NCBI RefSeq assembly: GCF_003614435.1
Contig: NZ_CP025546.1
Location: 2,108,001-2,172,000 of the forward strand
Length of the DNA stretch: 64,000 bases
Source of the DNA: Mycobacterium paragordonae
GTDB taxonomy: Bacteria; Actinomycetota; Actinomycetes; Mycobacteriales; Mycobacteriaceae
Direction: 5' to 3'
The translations under genes and the position numbers were made by a program. The notes below the pieces were generated by a model. It was not told the DNA's origin. It was given only the letters and a program-made list of their open reading frames with translations, and made no database searches. This document shows, in pieces, positions 8,068-17,377 of this stretch; positions within the stretch are counted from its first letter, which is position 1; the number at the start of each line of letters is the position of its first letter.

Positions 8068-9950
8068 CGTAATCCGGTCTCTATGGTGCCGATGGCGAGC
8101 AACTCCCGGATTGCGGCCGCGGACAGCGGCCGGCAGAACAGGAAACCCTGAGCCCGCACACAGCCCTCCTTCAGCAGCGTCCGGGCCGCCCCCTCGCTCT
8201 CCACGCCCTCGGCAACCACATTCAGATCCAGCGCTTCGGCAAGCCCCATCACCGCCCGGACGATGGCCAGATCGTCGGCGCTGACGTCGAGATCCCGGAC
8301 GAACCCACGGTCAATCTTCAGGGTGCTCACCGGCAGCGTCCGCAGCAGTCCCATGCCACTGAACCCGGTGCCGAAGTCGTCGATGGCGATGTCGATCCCG
8401 AGGTCGGTGAGGGCGCTCAGGGTGGCGCGGGTGCTCGCCACATCTCTGATGAGCATGCTTTCGGTGATCTCCAGCCCGAGCGCCATACCGCTGAGGCCGA
8501 ACTTGCCGACCGTTCGGCTCACGACGTTCACCAGGTCCTGGGCCACCAACTGGGCCGGGGAAACGTTGACGCGCAACATGATGTCGAGGCCGACGCCCTG
8601 GGACCGCCACTGCGACAGGTCGGCGCAGGCCGCGTTGAGCACCCACTTGCCCAATTCGCCGGCCAGATTCAGCGATTCGGCGATCGGGATGAACACTTCG
8701 GGCAGCAAGAGCCCCAGGGTCGGGTGTTGCCAGCGGGCCAGCGCCTCGACCGCGAGGATCTTGCCGGTCAGCATGTCGATCTCCGGCAGGTAGAGAACGG
8801 TCAGCGCATCGGTCTCGATCGCGCCCGGTAGGTGCAACTCGATGTCGGCGCGAATCTTGCGGCGGTTGACCACGTCGGTGGAGATGACGCCGATGCGTTG
8901 TGCGCCAGTGCCTTTGGTGCACTGCAGTGCATCATCGGCGTGCCGGAGCAGGTCCAGGCTGGTGTCCTTTCCGGGGGTGCCGGTCGCCACGCCGACGCTC
9001 ACCGTGCGGTTGACGATTTCACCTCCGATGACAACGTGATCGGTCAGCCGAGAGCTGAGCCGCTCGGCCAGGCGCCTCGCCTCGGCGAGGTCGGTCGCCG
9101 CCGCCGGCACGACGACGAATTCGTCGCCGCCGATCCGGGCGATGAGGCCCTGTCCTTTGATCGCTGCGCTGGTTTCGGTTGCGAAGTCGCGAATGAACGC
9201 ATCGCCGGCCTCGTGTCCGAGATAGTCGTTGATCGCCTTGAGGCGGTCGAGGTTGAAGACCAGCACCGTCACCGGCCCGGCCCGGCCCGCGGTCAGGCGC
9301 TCGTCGAGGTGGGATACCAGGGCGCGCCGGTTCGGCAGGGCGGTCAGGTCGTCGTGGCTGGCCTGGTAGCTCAACTGGTCCTCGATGCTGATCCGGGCCT
9401 GTACCTGGGCCAACATGGTGGCCACCACGGTCAGCGCGTTGATCTCGTCCTCGTTCCAGCTGCGGTCGCCGTATTTGACGAAACCCAGCGTTCCGGTGGT
9501 GACATTGCCGGACAGCAGGGGGATTGAGGCCAACGAGATGGCCGGGATGCCGCTCGCTTCGGAGATGGTCTGCTGGTATTTCTCGTCCTGGGATTCCGGA
9601 CGCAGGATGACCGGTTCCTTGGCGTGCTCGGCGAGTGCGAACACGGGGTCGGCCTCGGCGAAATAGATGGTGTGCAACGGGTCGGGGTCCGGAACGTCCG
9701 GCCGCGGCGGCCATTCGGCCACCAGCACGGTGGCGCGGATGTTGTGGTCGTTGTGCCGCAGAAAGCTGACGTCGACGTCGAGGTATCGAACCAGCTCAGC
9801 GAGAACCTCCGTGCTATTCGCCACGGCGGTGCTGCTGGTGGCGCCCAAAAGCTTGGTGGCCACCGTCGTGATGATGGCATGCAAGCTGGTCGCGGGGGTC
9901 TGACTGTGCATGAGGCGAGTCTCGAGCTGGTTTGCTGAAAGCGGTTCCAT
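8064..9950 (-). CDS. GAF-GGDEF-EAL cyclic-di-GMP enzyme (Rv1354c-like)
   Basis: A 628-aa cytosolic protein with a GAF-like sensor at ~45-190, a GGDEF diguanylate cyclase domain at ~195-360 (intact GGDEF at 274-278) and an EAL phosphodiesterase domain at ~370-620 (EAL at 402-404, [21 protein letters not shown]). The same architecture and wording occur in Rv1354c, the dual-function c-di-GMP enzyme of M. tuberculosis. The usual RxxD inhibitory site before GGDEF is absent (KGQG). The usual YQP of EAL domains reads YLP, as I recall in Rv1354c. ATG at 9950 is preferred; an open extension to 10091 looks non-coding. Converges with mmpL: the stops overlap by 4 nt. Confidence 0.93.
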   Translation of the reverse strand: MEPLSANQLETRLMHSQTPATSLHAIITTVATKLLGATSSTAVANSTEVLAELVRYLDVDVSFLRHNDHNIRATVLVAEWPPRPDVPDPDPLHTIYFAEADPVFALAEHAKEPVILRPESQDEKYQQTISEASGIPAISLASIPLLSGNVTTGTLGFVKYGDRSWNEDEINALTVVATMLAQVQARISIEDQLSYQASHDDLTALPNRRALVSHLDERLTAGRAGPVTVLVFNLDRLKAINDYLGHEAGDAFIRDFATETSAAIKGQGLIARIGGDEFVVVPAAATDLAEARRLAERLSSRLTDHVVIGGEIVNRTVSVGVATGTPGKDTSLDLLRHADDALQCTKGTGAQRIGVISTDVVNRRKIRADIELHLPGAIETDALTVLYLPEIDMLTGKILAVEALARWQHPTLGLLLPEVFIPIAESLNLAGELGKWVLNAACADLSQWRSQGVGLDIMLRVNVSPAQLVAQDLVNVVSRTVGKFGLSGMALGLEITESMLIRDVASTRATLSALTDLGIDIAIDDFGTGFSGMGLLRTLPVSTLKIDRGFVRDLDVSADDLAIVRAVMGLAEALDLNVVAEGVESEGAARTLLKEGCVRAQGFLFCRPLSAAAIRELLAIGTIETGLR

Positions 9951-10122
9951 GCGAACCCTAACAGCACGTTCATACAGGCCGGTGACATTTCGCATATCTG
10001 CCCGGTGATTCGCTGTGTGGCCAGGTTGCGCTTTGCGGATAGGCTCCGCCGTCGGGAACCAGGTGCTGAAGTGTGTTGCGCAACAGCGCAATCAGGCCCG
10101 GGCGCGCGGGCTTTCCCGAGGT

Positions 10123-10779
10123 TCAGCGCAGCATGGTCGCCACGATGCCCGCCAGGTAGCCGAGGCGGGCGACTTCCGATGGGCGGAACTCCGGGCCCGG
10201 CCGGCCGAGCACGACCGCGGTGTGTTTGTCGCCCAGCGGGGCCGCGACCATGGTGGTGTCCATATCGCGCCAGGCCTGCGGCACCCATTCGGCGCTGCCG
10301 TCGAGCGTCAGCGCGTGTTCGATCGGCAACCAGGGTGCCGAATCGGCCCGCGTTTCCGGTGCGCCGGTGCTGCCGGCCAGCCGCTGCACCCTGCCCTGCG
10401 TATCGCGCAGCACCGTGCACCAGCCCACCCGCAGGATCCGGGGTGCCTGGTCCGCCAGGACCTGCAGTTTGGACGCGTTGTCGCGGGCGGCGGAGACGAG
10501 GTCCAGCAGCTCCAGCTCGCGGTGCGCCTCGAGCAGGCCGGTGTGCGGGCGCACGCTGTCCACGCGGACTCCGGGCAGCGATTCGGCGGCGGTGATCAGC
10601 GTGTCCGGCATCGCTCCCGGGGGGAGTTCGATCACCAGGTCGTCGATTGCGTATCCGGCGGCGCGTTCCACCACGTCCAACGACAAGATGTCGGCCCCCA
10701 CTGAACCGAGCGCAACGGCGAGCGACCCCAGACTGCCTGGTCGGTCGACCAACTCGATGCGCAACAGATACGAAGGCAC
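10123..10779 (-). CDS. ACT-domain protein (Rv3013 orthologue)
   Basis: A 218-aa protein, the same length as Rv3013. The N-terminal ACT domain, ~1-75, begins [20 protein letters not shown] and has [11 protein letters not shown]. The C-terminal half, ~85-218, resembles a GAF-like regulatory domain ([45 protein letters not shown]). ACT domains bind amino acids or other small ligands; the role here is unknown. GTG at 10779 is taken because the conserved protein begins there; upstream codons are open but unrelated. Diverges from gatC across a 145-bp region that carries two related palindromes. Confidence 0.85.
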   Translation of the reverse strand: MPSYLLRIELVDRPGSLGSLAVALGSVGADILSLDVVERAAGYAIDDLVIELPPGAMPDTLITAAESLPGVRVDSVRPHTGLLEAHRELELLDLVSAARDNASKLQVLADQAPRILRVGWCTVLRDTQGRVQRLAGSTGAPETRADSAPWLPIEHALTLDGSAEWVPQAWRDMDTTMVAAPLGDKHTAVVLGRPGPEFRPSEVARLGYLAGIVATMLR

Positions 10780-10850
10780 GGCCAACACTGTTGCACAGCG
10801 AGGCGCGGGCGGCATTTCGGCCGGTGCGCTGGACGGCCTTGGCGCGCGAG

Positions 10851-10868
10851 CGTGCAGCCGGCTGCACG
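10851..10868. promoter_or_regulatory. Perfect 18-bp palindrome, operator candidate 1
   Basis: CGTGCAGCCGGCTGCACG is a perfect palindrome in the ACT-gene/gatC divergent region. It shares the pattern GTGNAGCCNGCTNCAC with a second site whose centre is exactly 30 bp away. The regulator is unknown. Confidence 0.5.
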
Positions 10869-10881
10869 GTGGGCGACGCAC

Positions 10882-10897
10882 GTGAAGCCAGCTTCAC
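10882..10897. promoter_or_regulatory. Related 16-bp inverted repeat, operator candidate 2
   Basis: GTGAAGCCAGCTTCAC has 7-bp perfect arms with a 2-nt centre, and has the same GTGNAGCCNGCTNCAC form as the site at 10851. It lies just upstream of a probable -10 box (TAGGCT, 10911-10916) for gatC, where a repressor would block the -35 region. Confidence 0.5.
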
Positions 10898-10910
10898 AGT
10901 CGCGGCACGT

Positions 10911-10916
10911 TAGGCT
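10911..10916 (+). promoter_or_regulatory. Probable -10 box for gatC (near-leaderless transcript)
   Basis: TAGGCT fits the mycobacterial TANNNT -10 pattern and sits 8 nt before the gatC GTG, which has no Shine-Dalgarno. This spacing is typical of leaderless mRNAs in mycobacteria. Confidence 0.45.
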
Positions 10917-10924
10917 TTTCGCTC

Positions 10925-11224
10925 GTGTCCCAGATCTCCCGCGACGAGGTGGCCCACCTGGCCCGGCTGGCCCGGCTGGCATTGACCGAGACCGAGCTGG
11001 ACAGTTTCGTCGGCCAGCTCGACGCCATCCTGAGCCACGTCAGCCAGATTCAGGCCGTCGACGTGACCGGTGTCGAAGCCACCGACAACCCCCTCAAGGA
11101 CGTCAACGTCACCCGTCCGGACGAGACGCAGCCCTGCCTGACTCAGCAGCAGGCGCTGGCCGCGGCGCCGGAGGCGGTCGACGGCCGCTTCGCCGTCCCG
11201 CAGATCCTGGGGGAGAGCCAGTGA
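10925..11224 (+). CDS. gatC: Asp/Glu-tRNA amidotransferase subunit C
   Basis: A 99-aa GatC, the small subunit that wraps GatA and GatB in the GatCAB amidotransferase. It opens with the family's [19 protein letters not shown] helix and continues with [15 protein letters not shown] and [13 protein letters not shown]. The GTG start has no clear ribosome site; a -10 box 8 nt upstream suggests a leaderless message. Its TGA overlaps the gatA GTG (GTGA), so the two are coupled. First gene of gatC-gatA-pfkA, as in M. tuberculosis (Rv3012c). Confidence 0.95.
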   Translation: MSQISRDEVAHLARLARLALTETELDSFVGQLDAILSHVSQIQAVDVTGVEATDNPLKDVNVTRPDETQPCLTQQQALAAAPEAVDGRFAVPQILGESQ

Positions 11225-12705
11225 CGGACATCATCCGGCTCGACGCCGCCACCCTGGCCGCCAAGATCGCCGCCAAAGAGCTGTCGTCGGTCGAAGTCAC
11301 CCAGGCCTGCCTGGACCAGATCGAGGCGACCGACGACCGTTACGGCGCGTTTCTGCACGTGGCTGCCGACCAGGCGCTGGCGGCCGCGTCCGTCGTCGAC
11401 CGCGCGGTGGCCGCCGGGGAACGGCTCCCGTCGGCGCTGGCCGGCGTGCCGCTGGCGCTCAAAGACGTGTTCACCACGGCCGACATGCCCACGACCTGCG
11501 GTTCCAAGATCCTGGAGGGCTGGCAGTCGCCTTACGACGCCACGCTGACCGTCCGGCTGCGGGCGGCGGGCATCCCGATCCTGGGCAAGACCAACATGGA
11601 CGAGTTCGCCATGGGCTCGTCGACGGAGAACTCCGCGTTCGGCCCCACCCGCAATCCCTGGGACGTCGAACGCGTTCCCGGCGGCTCCGGCGGCGGGAGC
11701 GCGGCGGCACTGGCGGCGTTCCAGGCGCCCCTGGCCATCGGCTCGGACACCGGGGGCTCGATCCGGCAGCCGGCGGCGCTGACCGCCACCGTCGGCGTCA
11801 AACCCACCTATGGCACGGTGTCGCGATACGGGCTGATCGCCTGCGCGTCGTCGCTGGACCAGGGCGGCCCGTGCGCCCGTACCGTCCTGGACACCGCATT
11901 GCTGCACGAGGTGATCGCCGGCCACGATCCCCGCGACTCCACCTCGATCGACGCGCAGGTCCCGGACGTCGTCGCGGCGGCCAGAGCGGGTGCGGCCGGC
12001 GACCTGACCGGCGTGCGCGTCGGAGTGGTGCGCCAACTGCATACCGGTGAGGGCTACCAGCCGGGGGTGTTGAGCTCGTTCGAAGCGGCCGTCGAGCAGC
12101 TCAAGTCGCTGGGCGCGCAGGTCAGCGAGGTCGACTGCCCGCACTTCGACTACTCGCTGCCGGCCTACTACCTGATCCTGCCGTCGGAGGTGTCGAGCAA
12201 CCTGGCCCGCTTCGATGCGATGCGGTACGGCCTGCGGGTCGGCGACGACGGCACCCACAGTGCCGAAGAGGTCATGGCGATGACCCGGGCCGCGGGCTTC
12301 GGGCCGGAGGTCAAGCGACGCATCATGATCGGCACCTACGCCCTGTCGGCCGGGTACTACGACGCCTACTACAACCAGGCGCAGAAGGTGCGGACCCTGA
12401 TCGCCCGCGACCTCGACGAGGCTTACCAGTCCGTAGACGTGCTGGTGTCACCGGCGACCCCGACCACCGCCTTCCGGTTGGGGGAGAAGGTGGACGACCC
12501 GCTGGCCATGTACCTGTTCGACCTGTGCACGCTCCCGCTCAACCTGGCGGGGCACTGCGGCATGTCGGTGCCCTCCGGTTTGTCACCGGACGACGGGCTG
12601 CCGGTGGGGCTGCAGATCATGGCGCCCGCACTGGCCGACGACCGGTTGTACCGCGTGGGCGCGGCCTACGAGGCCGCCCGGGGTGCCCTGCCGACCGCTC
12701 TCTAG
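11221..12705 (+). CDS. gatA: Asp/Glu-tRNA amidotransferase subunit A
   Basis: A 494-aa amidase-signature glutaminase subunit, the same length as M. tuberculosis GatA. It releases ammonia from glutamine for conversion of Glu-tRNA-Gln (and Asp-tRNA-Asn) by GatB. The Ser-cisSer-Lys triad is present: Lys81 (LALKDVF), Ser156 (PGGSGGGS) and Ser180 (SDTGGSIR). GTG at 11221 overlaps the gatC stop; upstream open codons in frame belong to the gatC region and are ignored. The gene is followed by a strong hairpin and then pfkA. No GlnRS is seen nearby, as expected for a mycobacterium that uses the indirect route. Confidence 0.97.
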   Translation: MTDIIRLDAATLAAKIAAKELSSVEVTQACLDQIEATDDRYGAFLHVAADQALAAASVVDRAVAAGERLPSALAGVPLALKDVFTTADMPTTCGSKILEGWQSPYDATLTVRLRAAGIPILGKTNMDEFAMGSSTENSAFGPTRNPWDVERVPGGSGGGSAAALAAFQAPLAIGSDTGGSIRQPAALTATVGVKPTYGTVSRYGLIACASSLDQGGPCARTVLDTALLHEVIAGHDPRDSTSIDAQVPDVVAAARAGAAGDLTGVRVGVVRQLHTGEGYQPGVLSSFEAAVEQLKSLGAQVSEVDCPHFDYSLPAYYLILPSEVSSNLARFDAMRYGLRVGDDGTHSAEEVMAMTRAAGFGPEVKRRIMIGTYALSAGYYDAYYNQAQKVRTLIARDLDEAYQSVDVLVSPATPTTAFRLGEKVDDPLAMYLFDLCTLPLNLAGHCGMSVPSGLSPDDGLPVGLQIMAPALADDRLYRVGAAYEAARGALPTAL

Positions 12706-12712
12706 GGGTGTT

Positions 12713-12768
12713 GAGCAGTCGCAAAATCGCATGAAACCCGAGGTTTCTATGCGATTTTGCGTCTGCTC
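12713..12768. terminator. Long hairpin after gatA (mycobacterial TRIT-like terminator)
   Basis: A 20-bp stem with one mismatch: arms 12713-12732 and 12749-12768, core CGCAAAATCGCAT / ATGCGATTTTGCG. An inner GAAAC/GTTTC pair extends it. The outer arm reads GCAGACGCAAAA on one strand, and the same arm sequence recurs in hairpins at 17993 and 24840. It resembles the TRIT terminators described for mycobacteria. Probably separates gatCA from pfkA. Confidence 0.65.
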
Positions 12769-12803
12769 GCGCCAGGTAGCGGGCCGCAGGGCAAGATGAG
12801 GAC

Positions 12804-13835
12804 ATGCGGATCGGAGTTCTCACAGGCGGTGGTGACTGTCCCGGCCTCAACGCCGTCATCCGGGCGGTAGTGCGCACCTGCGATGCCCGCTACGGCTCGT
12901 CGGTGGTCGGATTCCAGGACGGCTGGCGCGGGCTGCTGGAGAACCGGCGCATGCAACTGCGCAACGACGATCGCAACGACCGACTGCTGGCCAAGGGCGG
13001 AACGATGCTGGGGACGGCCCGCGTGAACCCCGCCAAGCTGCGGGCCGGGCTCGATCAGGTCAAGCAGACCCTCGACGACAACGGCATCGACGTCCTCATC
13101 CCGATCGGCGGCGAAGGCACCCTGACGGCCGCGCACTGGCTCTCGGAGGAGAACGTGCCGGTAGTGGGGGTGCCGAAGACCATCGACAACGACATCGACT
13201 GCACCGATGTGACTTTCGGTCACGACACCGCGCTGACGGTGGCCACCGACGCCATCGACCGGCTGCACAGCACCGCCGAATCACACCAGCGGGTGATGCT
13301 GGTCGAGGTCATGGGCCGCCATGCCGGGTGGATCGCGCTCAACGCCGGACTGGCCTCCGGTGCGCACATGACGCTGATCCCGGAGCAGCCCTTCGACGTC
13401 GAGGAAGTGTGCCGGCTGGTCAAACAGCGCTTCCAGCGCGGCGACTCGCACTTCATCTGCGTGGTCGCCGAAGGGGCCAAGCCGGTAGCGGGCTCGATCG
13501 CGCTGCGCGAAGGCGGCCTCGACGAGTTCGGCCACGAGAAGTTCACCGGTGTGGCCGCCCAGCTCGGGGCCGAGGTGGAAAAGCGCATCAACAAGGACGT
13601 CCGGGTGACGGTGCTGGGCCACGTGCAGCGCGGCGGCTCGCCGACGGCCTACGACCGGGTGCTGGCCACCCGTTTCGGCGTCAACGCGGCAGACGCGGCG
13701 CACGCAGGCGAGTACGGGCAGATGGTGTCGCTGCGGGGGCAGGACATCGGGCGGGTGCCGCTGGCCGACGCCGTTCGCCAACTCAAGCTGGTGCCCGAGA
13801 GCCGCTACGACGACGCTGCCGCATTCTTCGGCTGA
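12804..13835 (+). CDS. pfkA: 6-phosphofructokinase
   Basis: A 343-aa glycolytic enzyme that phosphorylates fructose 6-phosphate; length equals M. tuberculosis PfkA (Rv3010c). Seen: [14 protein letters not shown] (nucleotide site), [30 protein letters not shown] (catalytic Asp region), [12 protein letters not shown] and [14 protein letters not shown]. Gly in GGEG rather than Asp points to ATP rather than pyrophosphate as donor, although the Lys of PKTIDND is also seen in PPi enzymes. ATG at 12804 follows GAGG. Separated from gatA by a terminator-like hairpin, so it may have its own promoter. Confidence 0.96.
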   Translation: MRIGVLTGGGDCPGLNAVIRAVVRTCDARYGSSVVGFQDGWRGLLENRRMQLRNDDRNDRLLAKGGTMLGTARVNPAKLRAGLDQVKQTLDDNGIDVLIPIGGEGTLTAAHWLSEENVPVVGVPKTIDNDIDCTDVTFGHDTALTVATDAIDRLHSTAESHQRVMLVEVMGRHAGWIALNAGLASGAHMTLIPEQPFDVEEVCRLVKQRFQRGDSHFICVVAEGAKPVAGSIALREGGLDEFGHEKFTGVAAQLGAEVEKRINKDVRVTVLGHVQRGGSPTAYDRVLATRFGVNAADAAHAGEYGQMVSLRGQDIGRVPLADAVRQLKLVPESRYDDAAAFFG

Positions 13836-13912
13836 GGTTGTTGGCTCAGCGGTAGTCCAGCCTTCACTTTTTGGCAGGTTTTTCGTTTCTAAGAATCGGT
13901 TATACGTCAAAT

Positions 13913-15058
13913 ATGAACAACCGCGGTCCGTATCGCGGAGTCCTTGAGCGGCGCGTTTCACCGGCCCGGATCCAGGGTGGTCCGGATCGAGCCTGGCGGG
14001 TGAACACCGATAGCGGGGCCATCACGGTGCCCCAGCCGCTCCGTCCGGACACCCCCGCGTCGCAGCCACCTTCACCGCCGCAGCCTCGACCCAACCGATT
14101 CAGATCCCCGGTGACGTCCAACCCCTCGGTCCCGGTCGCCCCACCGGTGCGCCGCGAGCGCGTCCCGGGCGGTACCGCGCTTGATGCGATCGAGCCCGAG
14201 GCTCCCGAGCAACGCAGCTGGCGGGAACTGATTCGGCGATATGTGGGCGTCGACCTGGGGGCGGGCCGCGAGGCCGCCCACGAGAACGCGCTGCGCGAGC
14301 AGATCCGCACCCCGGTGGGTGGGGCCTTCCCGATCGCGGTTCTCAACCTCAAAGGCGGCGTCGGCAAGACCGCCGTCGTCGAAGCGCTCGGCTCGACCTT
14401 CGCCAGCCTGCGCTCCGACCGTGTGATCGCCGTCGACACCGACGCCGGCGACTTGGCGGACCGGCACGGACGGCGGAACAGTTTGAGCATGGCCGACCTG
14501 CTGACCGACCCATCGGTGGCACGTTATGCCGACGTGCGGGCGCACACATATATGAACAGCTCCGGGCTGGAGGTGCTCGGACCGCCGGACTACGCCAACA
14601 GCCACTGGAGCATCAGCCGCCAGGACTTCGTCAAGGCGTACTCGATACTGCGCAGCCACTATTCGCTGGTGTTGGTGGATTGTCCCAAGACCCTGAAGTC
14701 GGGCGTGATGGATGCGGTGCTGCCGGAATCACGCGCACTCGTGGTCGTCACCAGCACGTCGATATGCGCGATGCAGAAGACCTCCACCACGCTGGAGTGG
14801 TTGCGGCACAACGGGTATGGCAAGTTGCTTGAGTCGACCGTGCTGGCGCTGAATTACGTCGAGCGGACCAAGCTCAGCGCTTTGGCGGCCAAGGAGCTTG
14901 AGCTGTTGTCGGCGCGCGTGGCGGCGACCGTGGTACTGCCGTTCGATAAGCACGTGCATCTGGGCACGGAGATCGGGCTGGATCTGTTGAGTAAGGAAAG
15001 CCGGCGCTCTTATCTGGAAATGGCGGCCGCGCTGGCCCGGACGTTCCCCAAGCGCTAG
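13913..15058 (+). CDS. EspI-like MinD/ParA-family ATPase with proline-rich N-terminus
   Basis: A 381-aa protein. Residues ~1-100 are basic and proline-rich (PPSPPQPRPNRF). Residues ~135-381 form a MinD/SIMIBI ATPase with deviant Walker A KGGVGKT at ~147-153, VDTDAGDLADRHG after strand 2, and a LVLVDCPKT strand. This layout matches EspI (Rv3876) and other ESX-associated ATPases, but no other ESX gene is close. In M. tuberculosis pfkA and gatB are direct neighbours, so this gene is an insertion. ATG at 13913 is used; an upstream ATG at 13871 is possible, and neither has a good ribosome site. Flanked downstream by 55-bp tandem repeats. Partner and function unknown. Confidence 0.8.
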   Translation: MNNRGPYRGVLERRVSPARIQGGPDRAWRVNTDSGAITVPQPLRPDTPASQPPSPPQPRPNRFRSPVTSNPSVPVAPPVRRERVPGGTALDAIEPEAPEQRSWRELIRRYVGVDLGAGREAAHENALREQIRTPVGGAFPIAVLNLKGGVGKTAVVEALGSTFASLRSDRVIAVDTDAGDLADRHGRRNSLSMADLLTDPSVARYADVRAHTYMNSSGLEVLGPPDYANSHWSISRQDFVKAYSILRSHYSLVLVDCPKTLKSGVMDAVLPESRALVVVTSTSICAMQKTSTTLEWLRHNGYGKLLESTVLALNYVERTKLSALAAKELELLSARVAATVVLPFDKHVHLGTEIGLDLLSKESRRSYLEMAAALARTFPKR

Positions 15059-15090
15059 CCGACGTCCTGAGGGGTGGTCCCCGCTGACCA

Positions 15091-15200
15091 CTAGGACGAC
15101 GATGGTGACCCGCTTCGCCCGGCTCCGCCGCGCTCGCGATCACCACTAGGACGACGATGGTGACCCGCTTCGCCCGGCTCTGCCGCGCTCGCGATCACCA
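15091..15200. repeat. Two tandem 55-bp repeats of a dispersed hairpin element
   Basis: Copies at 15091-15145 and 15146-15200 are nearly identical, with a degenerate third start (TTAGGATCGA) at 15201. The core runs from GGTGACCCGCTTCGCCC to CGCGCTCGCGATCACC, with GGTGA/TCACC ends that can pair. Related single copies occur at 20583-20628 and 29271-29310. They end directly before the gatB start. Confidence 0.8.
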
Positions 15201-15209
15201 TTAGGATCG

Positions 15210-16724
15210 ATGCCTATGACGGTTACTGGGGCTGAGCTGCTCGAATACGACGAGGTCATCGAACGATTTGATCCGGTGCTCGGACTGGAAGTCCATGTCG
15301 AGCTGTCCACCGCCACCAAAATGTTCTGCGGCTGCACCAACACGTTCGGCGGCGAGCCCAACACCCAGGTGTGCCCGGTCTGCCTGGGACTGCCGGGTTC
15401 GCTCCCGGTGCTCAACCAGGTCGCGGTCGAGTCGGCGATTCGCATCGGTCTGGCCTTGAACTGCGAAATCGTGGACTGGTGCCGGTTCGCCCGGAAGAAC
15501 TACTTCTACCCGGACATGCCGAAGAACTACCAGATTTCCCAGTACGACGAGCCGATCGCCATCAACGGCTTCCTCGAGGCGCCGCTGGAGGACGGCACCA
15601 CCTGGCGGGTGGAGATCGAGCGCGCCCACATGGAGGAAGACACCGGCAAGCTCACCCACATCGGCAGCGAAACGGGCCGTATCCACGGCGCGACCACGTC
15701 GCTGATCGACTACAACCGGGCCGGCGTACCGCTCATCGAGATCGTCACCAAACCGATCGTCGGTGCCGGCGCGCGGGCCCCCCAGATCGCTCGCGCCTAC
15801 GTCACCGCGCTGCGAGACCTGTTGCGCGGGCTCGACGTATCCGACGTGCGGATGGATCAGGGGTCGATGCGCTGCGACGCGAACGTATCGCTGATGCCAA
15901 AGGACGCCAGCGAATTCGGCACCCGCACCGAGACCAAAAACGTCAACTCGCTCAAGAGCGTCGAGGTCGCGGTCCGTTACGAAATGCAGCGTCAGGCAGC
16001 GGTTCTGGTGGCTGGTGGCGAAATCATCCAGGAGACCAGACACTTTCACGAGGCCGGCTACACCAGTCCCGGCCGCGCGAAGGAAACCGCCCAGGACTAC
16101 CGCTATTTCCCCGAGCCCGACCTCGAACCCGTGGCGCCCAGCCGCGAGCTGGTCGAGCGGCTGCGCCAGACCATCCCCGAGCTGCCGTGGTTGATTCGCA
16201 AGAGGATTCAGGACGAATGGGGTTTCTCCGACGAGGTGATGCGAGACCTCGTCAATGCCGGCGCGGTCGAATTGATCGCCGAAACCGTCAAGCACGGAGC
16301 GGCCAGCAAGGACGCCCGCTCGTGGTGGGGAAACTTCTTGCTGCAGAAGGCAAATGAGGCGGGTATCAGCCTGGAAGAACTGGCCATCACCCCGGCCCAG
16401 GTCGCCGAGGTGATCGCCCTGGTGGACCAGGGCAAGCTGTCCAACAAGCTGGCGCGCGAGGTCGTCGAAGGTGTGCTGGCCGGAGAAGGTGAGCCGGAAG
16501 CGGTGATGACGGCGCGCGGCCTGGCGCTGGTGCGCGACGATTCCCTCACCCAGGCCGCGGTGGACGAGGCGCTGGCCGCCAATCCTGATGTGGCAGACAA
16601 GATTCGGGGCGGAAAGGTGGCCGCGGCGGGCGCGATCGTCGGCGCGGTGATGAAGGCCACCCGCGGGCAGGCCGACGCCGCGCGGGTGCGCGAGCTGGTC
16701 CTGGCGGCCTGCGGTCAGGCCTGA
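15210..16724 (+). CDS. gatB: Asp/Glu-tRNA amidotransferase subunit B
   Basis: A 504-aa GatB, the kinase/transamidase subunit that activates misacylated Glu-tRNA-Gln and amidates it. Seen: [20 protein letters not shown] and [13 protein letters not shown] (zinc-binding cysteine set), [41 protein letters not shown], and a C-terminal YqeY-like tail ([21 protein letters not shown]). ATG at 15210 or 15216 could be the start; AGGA is just upstream of both. Separated from gatA by pfkA and an inserted ATPase gene, but gatA, gatB and gatC are all on the same strand. The stop overlaps that of the convergent gene by 10 nt. Confidence 0.96.
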   Translation: MPMTVTGAELLEYDEVIERFDPVLGLEVHVELSTATKMFCGCTNTFGGEPNTQVCPVCLGLPGSLPVLNQVAVESAIRIGLALNCEIVDWCRFARKNYFYPDMPKNYQISQYDEPIAINGFLEAPLEDGTTWRVEIERAHMEEDTGKLTHIGSETGRIHGATTSLIDYNRAGVPLIEIVTKPIVGAGARAPQIARAYVTALRDLLRGLDVSDVRMDQGSMRCDANVSLMPKDASEFGTRTETKNVNSLKSVEVAVRYEMQRQAAVLVAGGEIIQETRHFHEAGYTSPGRAKETAQDYRYFPEPDLEPVAPSRELVERLRQTIPELPWLIRKRIQDEWGFSDEVMRDLVNAGAVELIAETVKHGAASKDARSWWGNFLLQKANEAGISLEELAITPAQVAEVIALVDQGKLSNKLAREVVEGVLAGEGEPEAVMTARGLALVRDDSLTQAAVDEALAANPDVADKIRGGKVAAAGAIVGAVMKATRGQADAARVRELVLAACGQA

Positions 16725-17221
16725 CCCTCGCGGCGTCGATAGACGGTGATCGGGCCGATCACCGCCGCCTGCCGGTAATGACGCCGGAACTCGGCGACGG
16801 CCGTCGTGGCGGCGTCGACGGACGCGCCGGCGGTGACCCAGTAGTCGGGCTCGGTCGACAGCCAACGGTCGACGTCGTCGCTGTCGTCGAGTAGCCCGAG
16901 ATAGTCGACGACGCCGGCGCGGCTCATCCGCCCGGCGGGGCCGGCGTCAGGCGCCGCGGCCGCGGGCCTGATACCGGCGGCATCGTTGTCAATCCAGTCG
17001 GCGACTTGCGGATAGTGGCTGCGGATGGCGTCCCACTGCGCTATCTGCGGTGGCGAGCGTCGCAGCGCGTCGGGGCCCAGCCGGACGGCGGAAACCAGGC
17101 CCGCCGCGGTCACCGCAACCGGGAGTGGAGTCGCCGGACTGTGAGCGGCGTGCGCCCCGGCCATCACCCATAACGTGGATGGACCGCTTCGCCACGATTC
17201 GTTGTCCGGCATGCTGCGCAC
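16715..17221 (-). CDS. Conserved mycobacterial hypothetical protein (Rv3008-like)
   Basis: A 168-aa protein in the position of Rv3008 between gatB and the flavin-reductase gene. A hydrophobic stretch near the N-terminus ([18 protein letters not shown]) could be a membrane anchor or weak signal. The rest is soluble, with [20 protein letters not shown] and [17 protein letters not shown]. No catalytic motif recognised. Starts at 17221, 17212 (MPDNES) or 17164 (MAGAHA) are all possible. Converges on gatB with a 10-nt overlap of ends. Function unknown. Confidence 0.6.
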   Translation of the reverse strand: MRSMPDNESWRSGPSTLWVMAGAHAAHSPATPLPVAVTAAGLVSAVRLGPDALRRSPPQIAQWDAIRSHYPQVADWIDNDAAGIRPAAAAPDAGPAGRMSRAGVVDYLGLLDDSDDVDRWLSTEPDYWVTAGASVDAATTAVAEFRRHYRQAAVIGPITVYRRREGQA

Positions 17222-17377
17222 CTTGTTCGAGTATGCCCGTCGCCCGGTTCGCCATGGTGTCGTGATTCGTCATGGGTACGGACCCGGCTGCGGCGCATCA
17301 TCTGCCCCACGTAGGACTTCGGTAGGAAAAGGGCCGGAAAGAGCCCGCGGCGGCTCCGGCGGACCCATCATAATGAG

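Noticed and set aside
12804..13835. PfkA as a pyrophosphate-dependent enzyme because of PKTIDND
   Set aside because: The other discriminating position is Gly (GGEG), as in ATP enzymes, and the M. tuberculosis orthologue is treated as ATP-dependent.
15061..15210. Insertion-sequence remnant next to the EspI-like gene
   Set aside because: No transposase fragment or terminal inverted repeats with target duplication; the repeats belong to the dispersed hairpin family.
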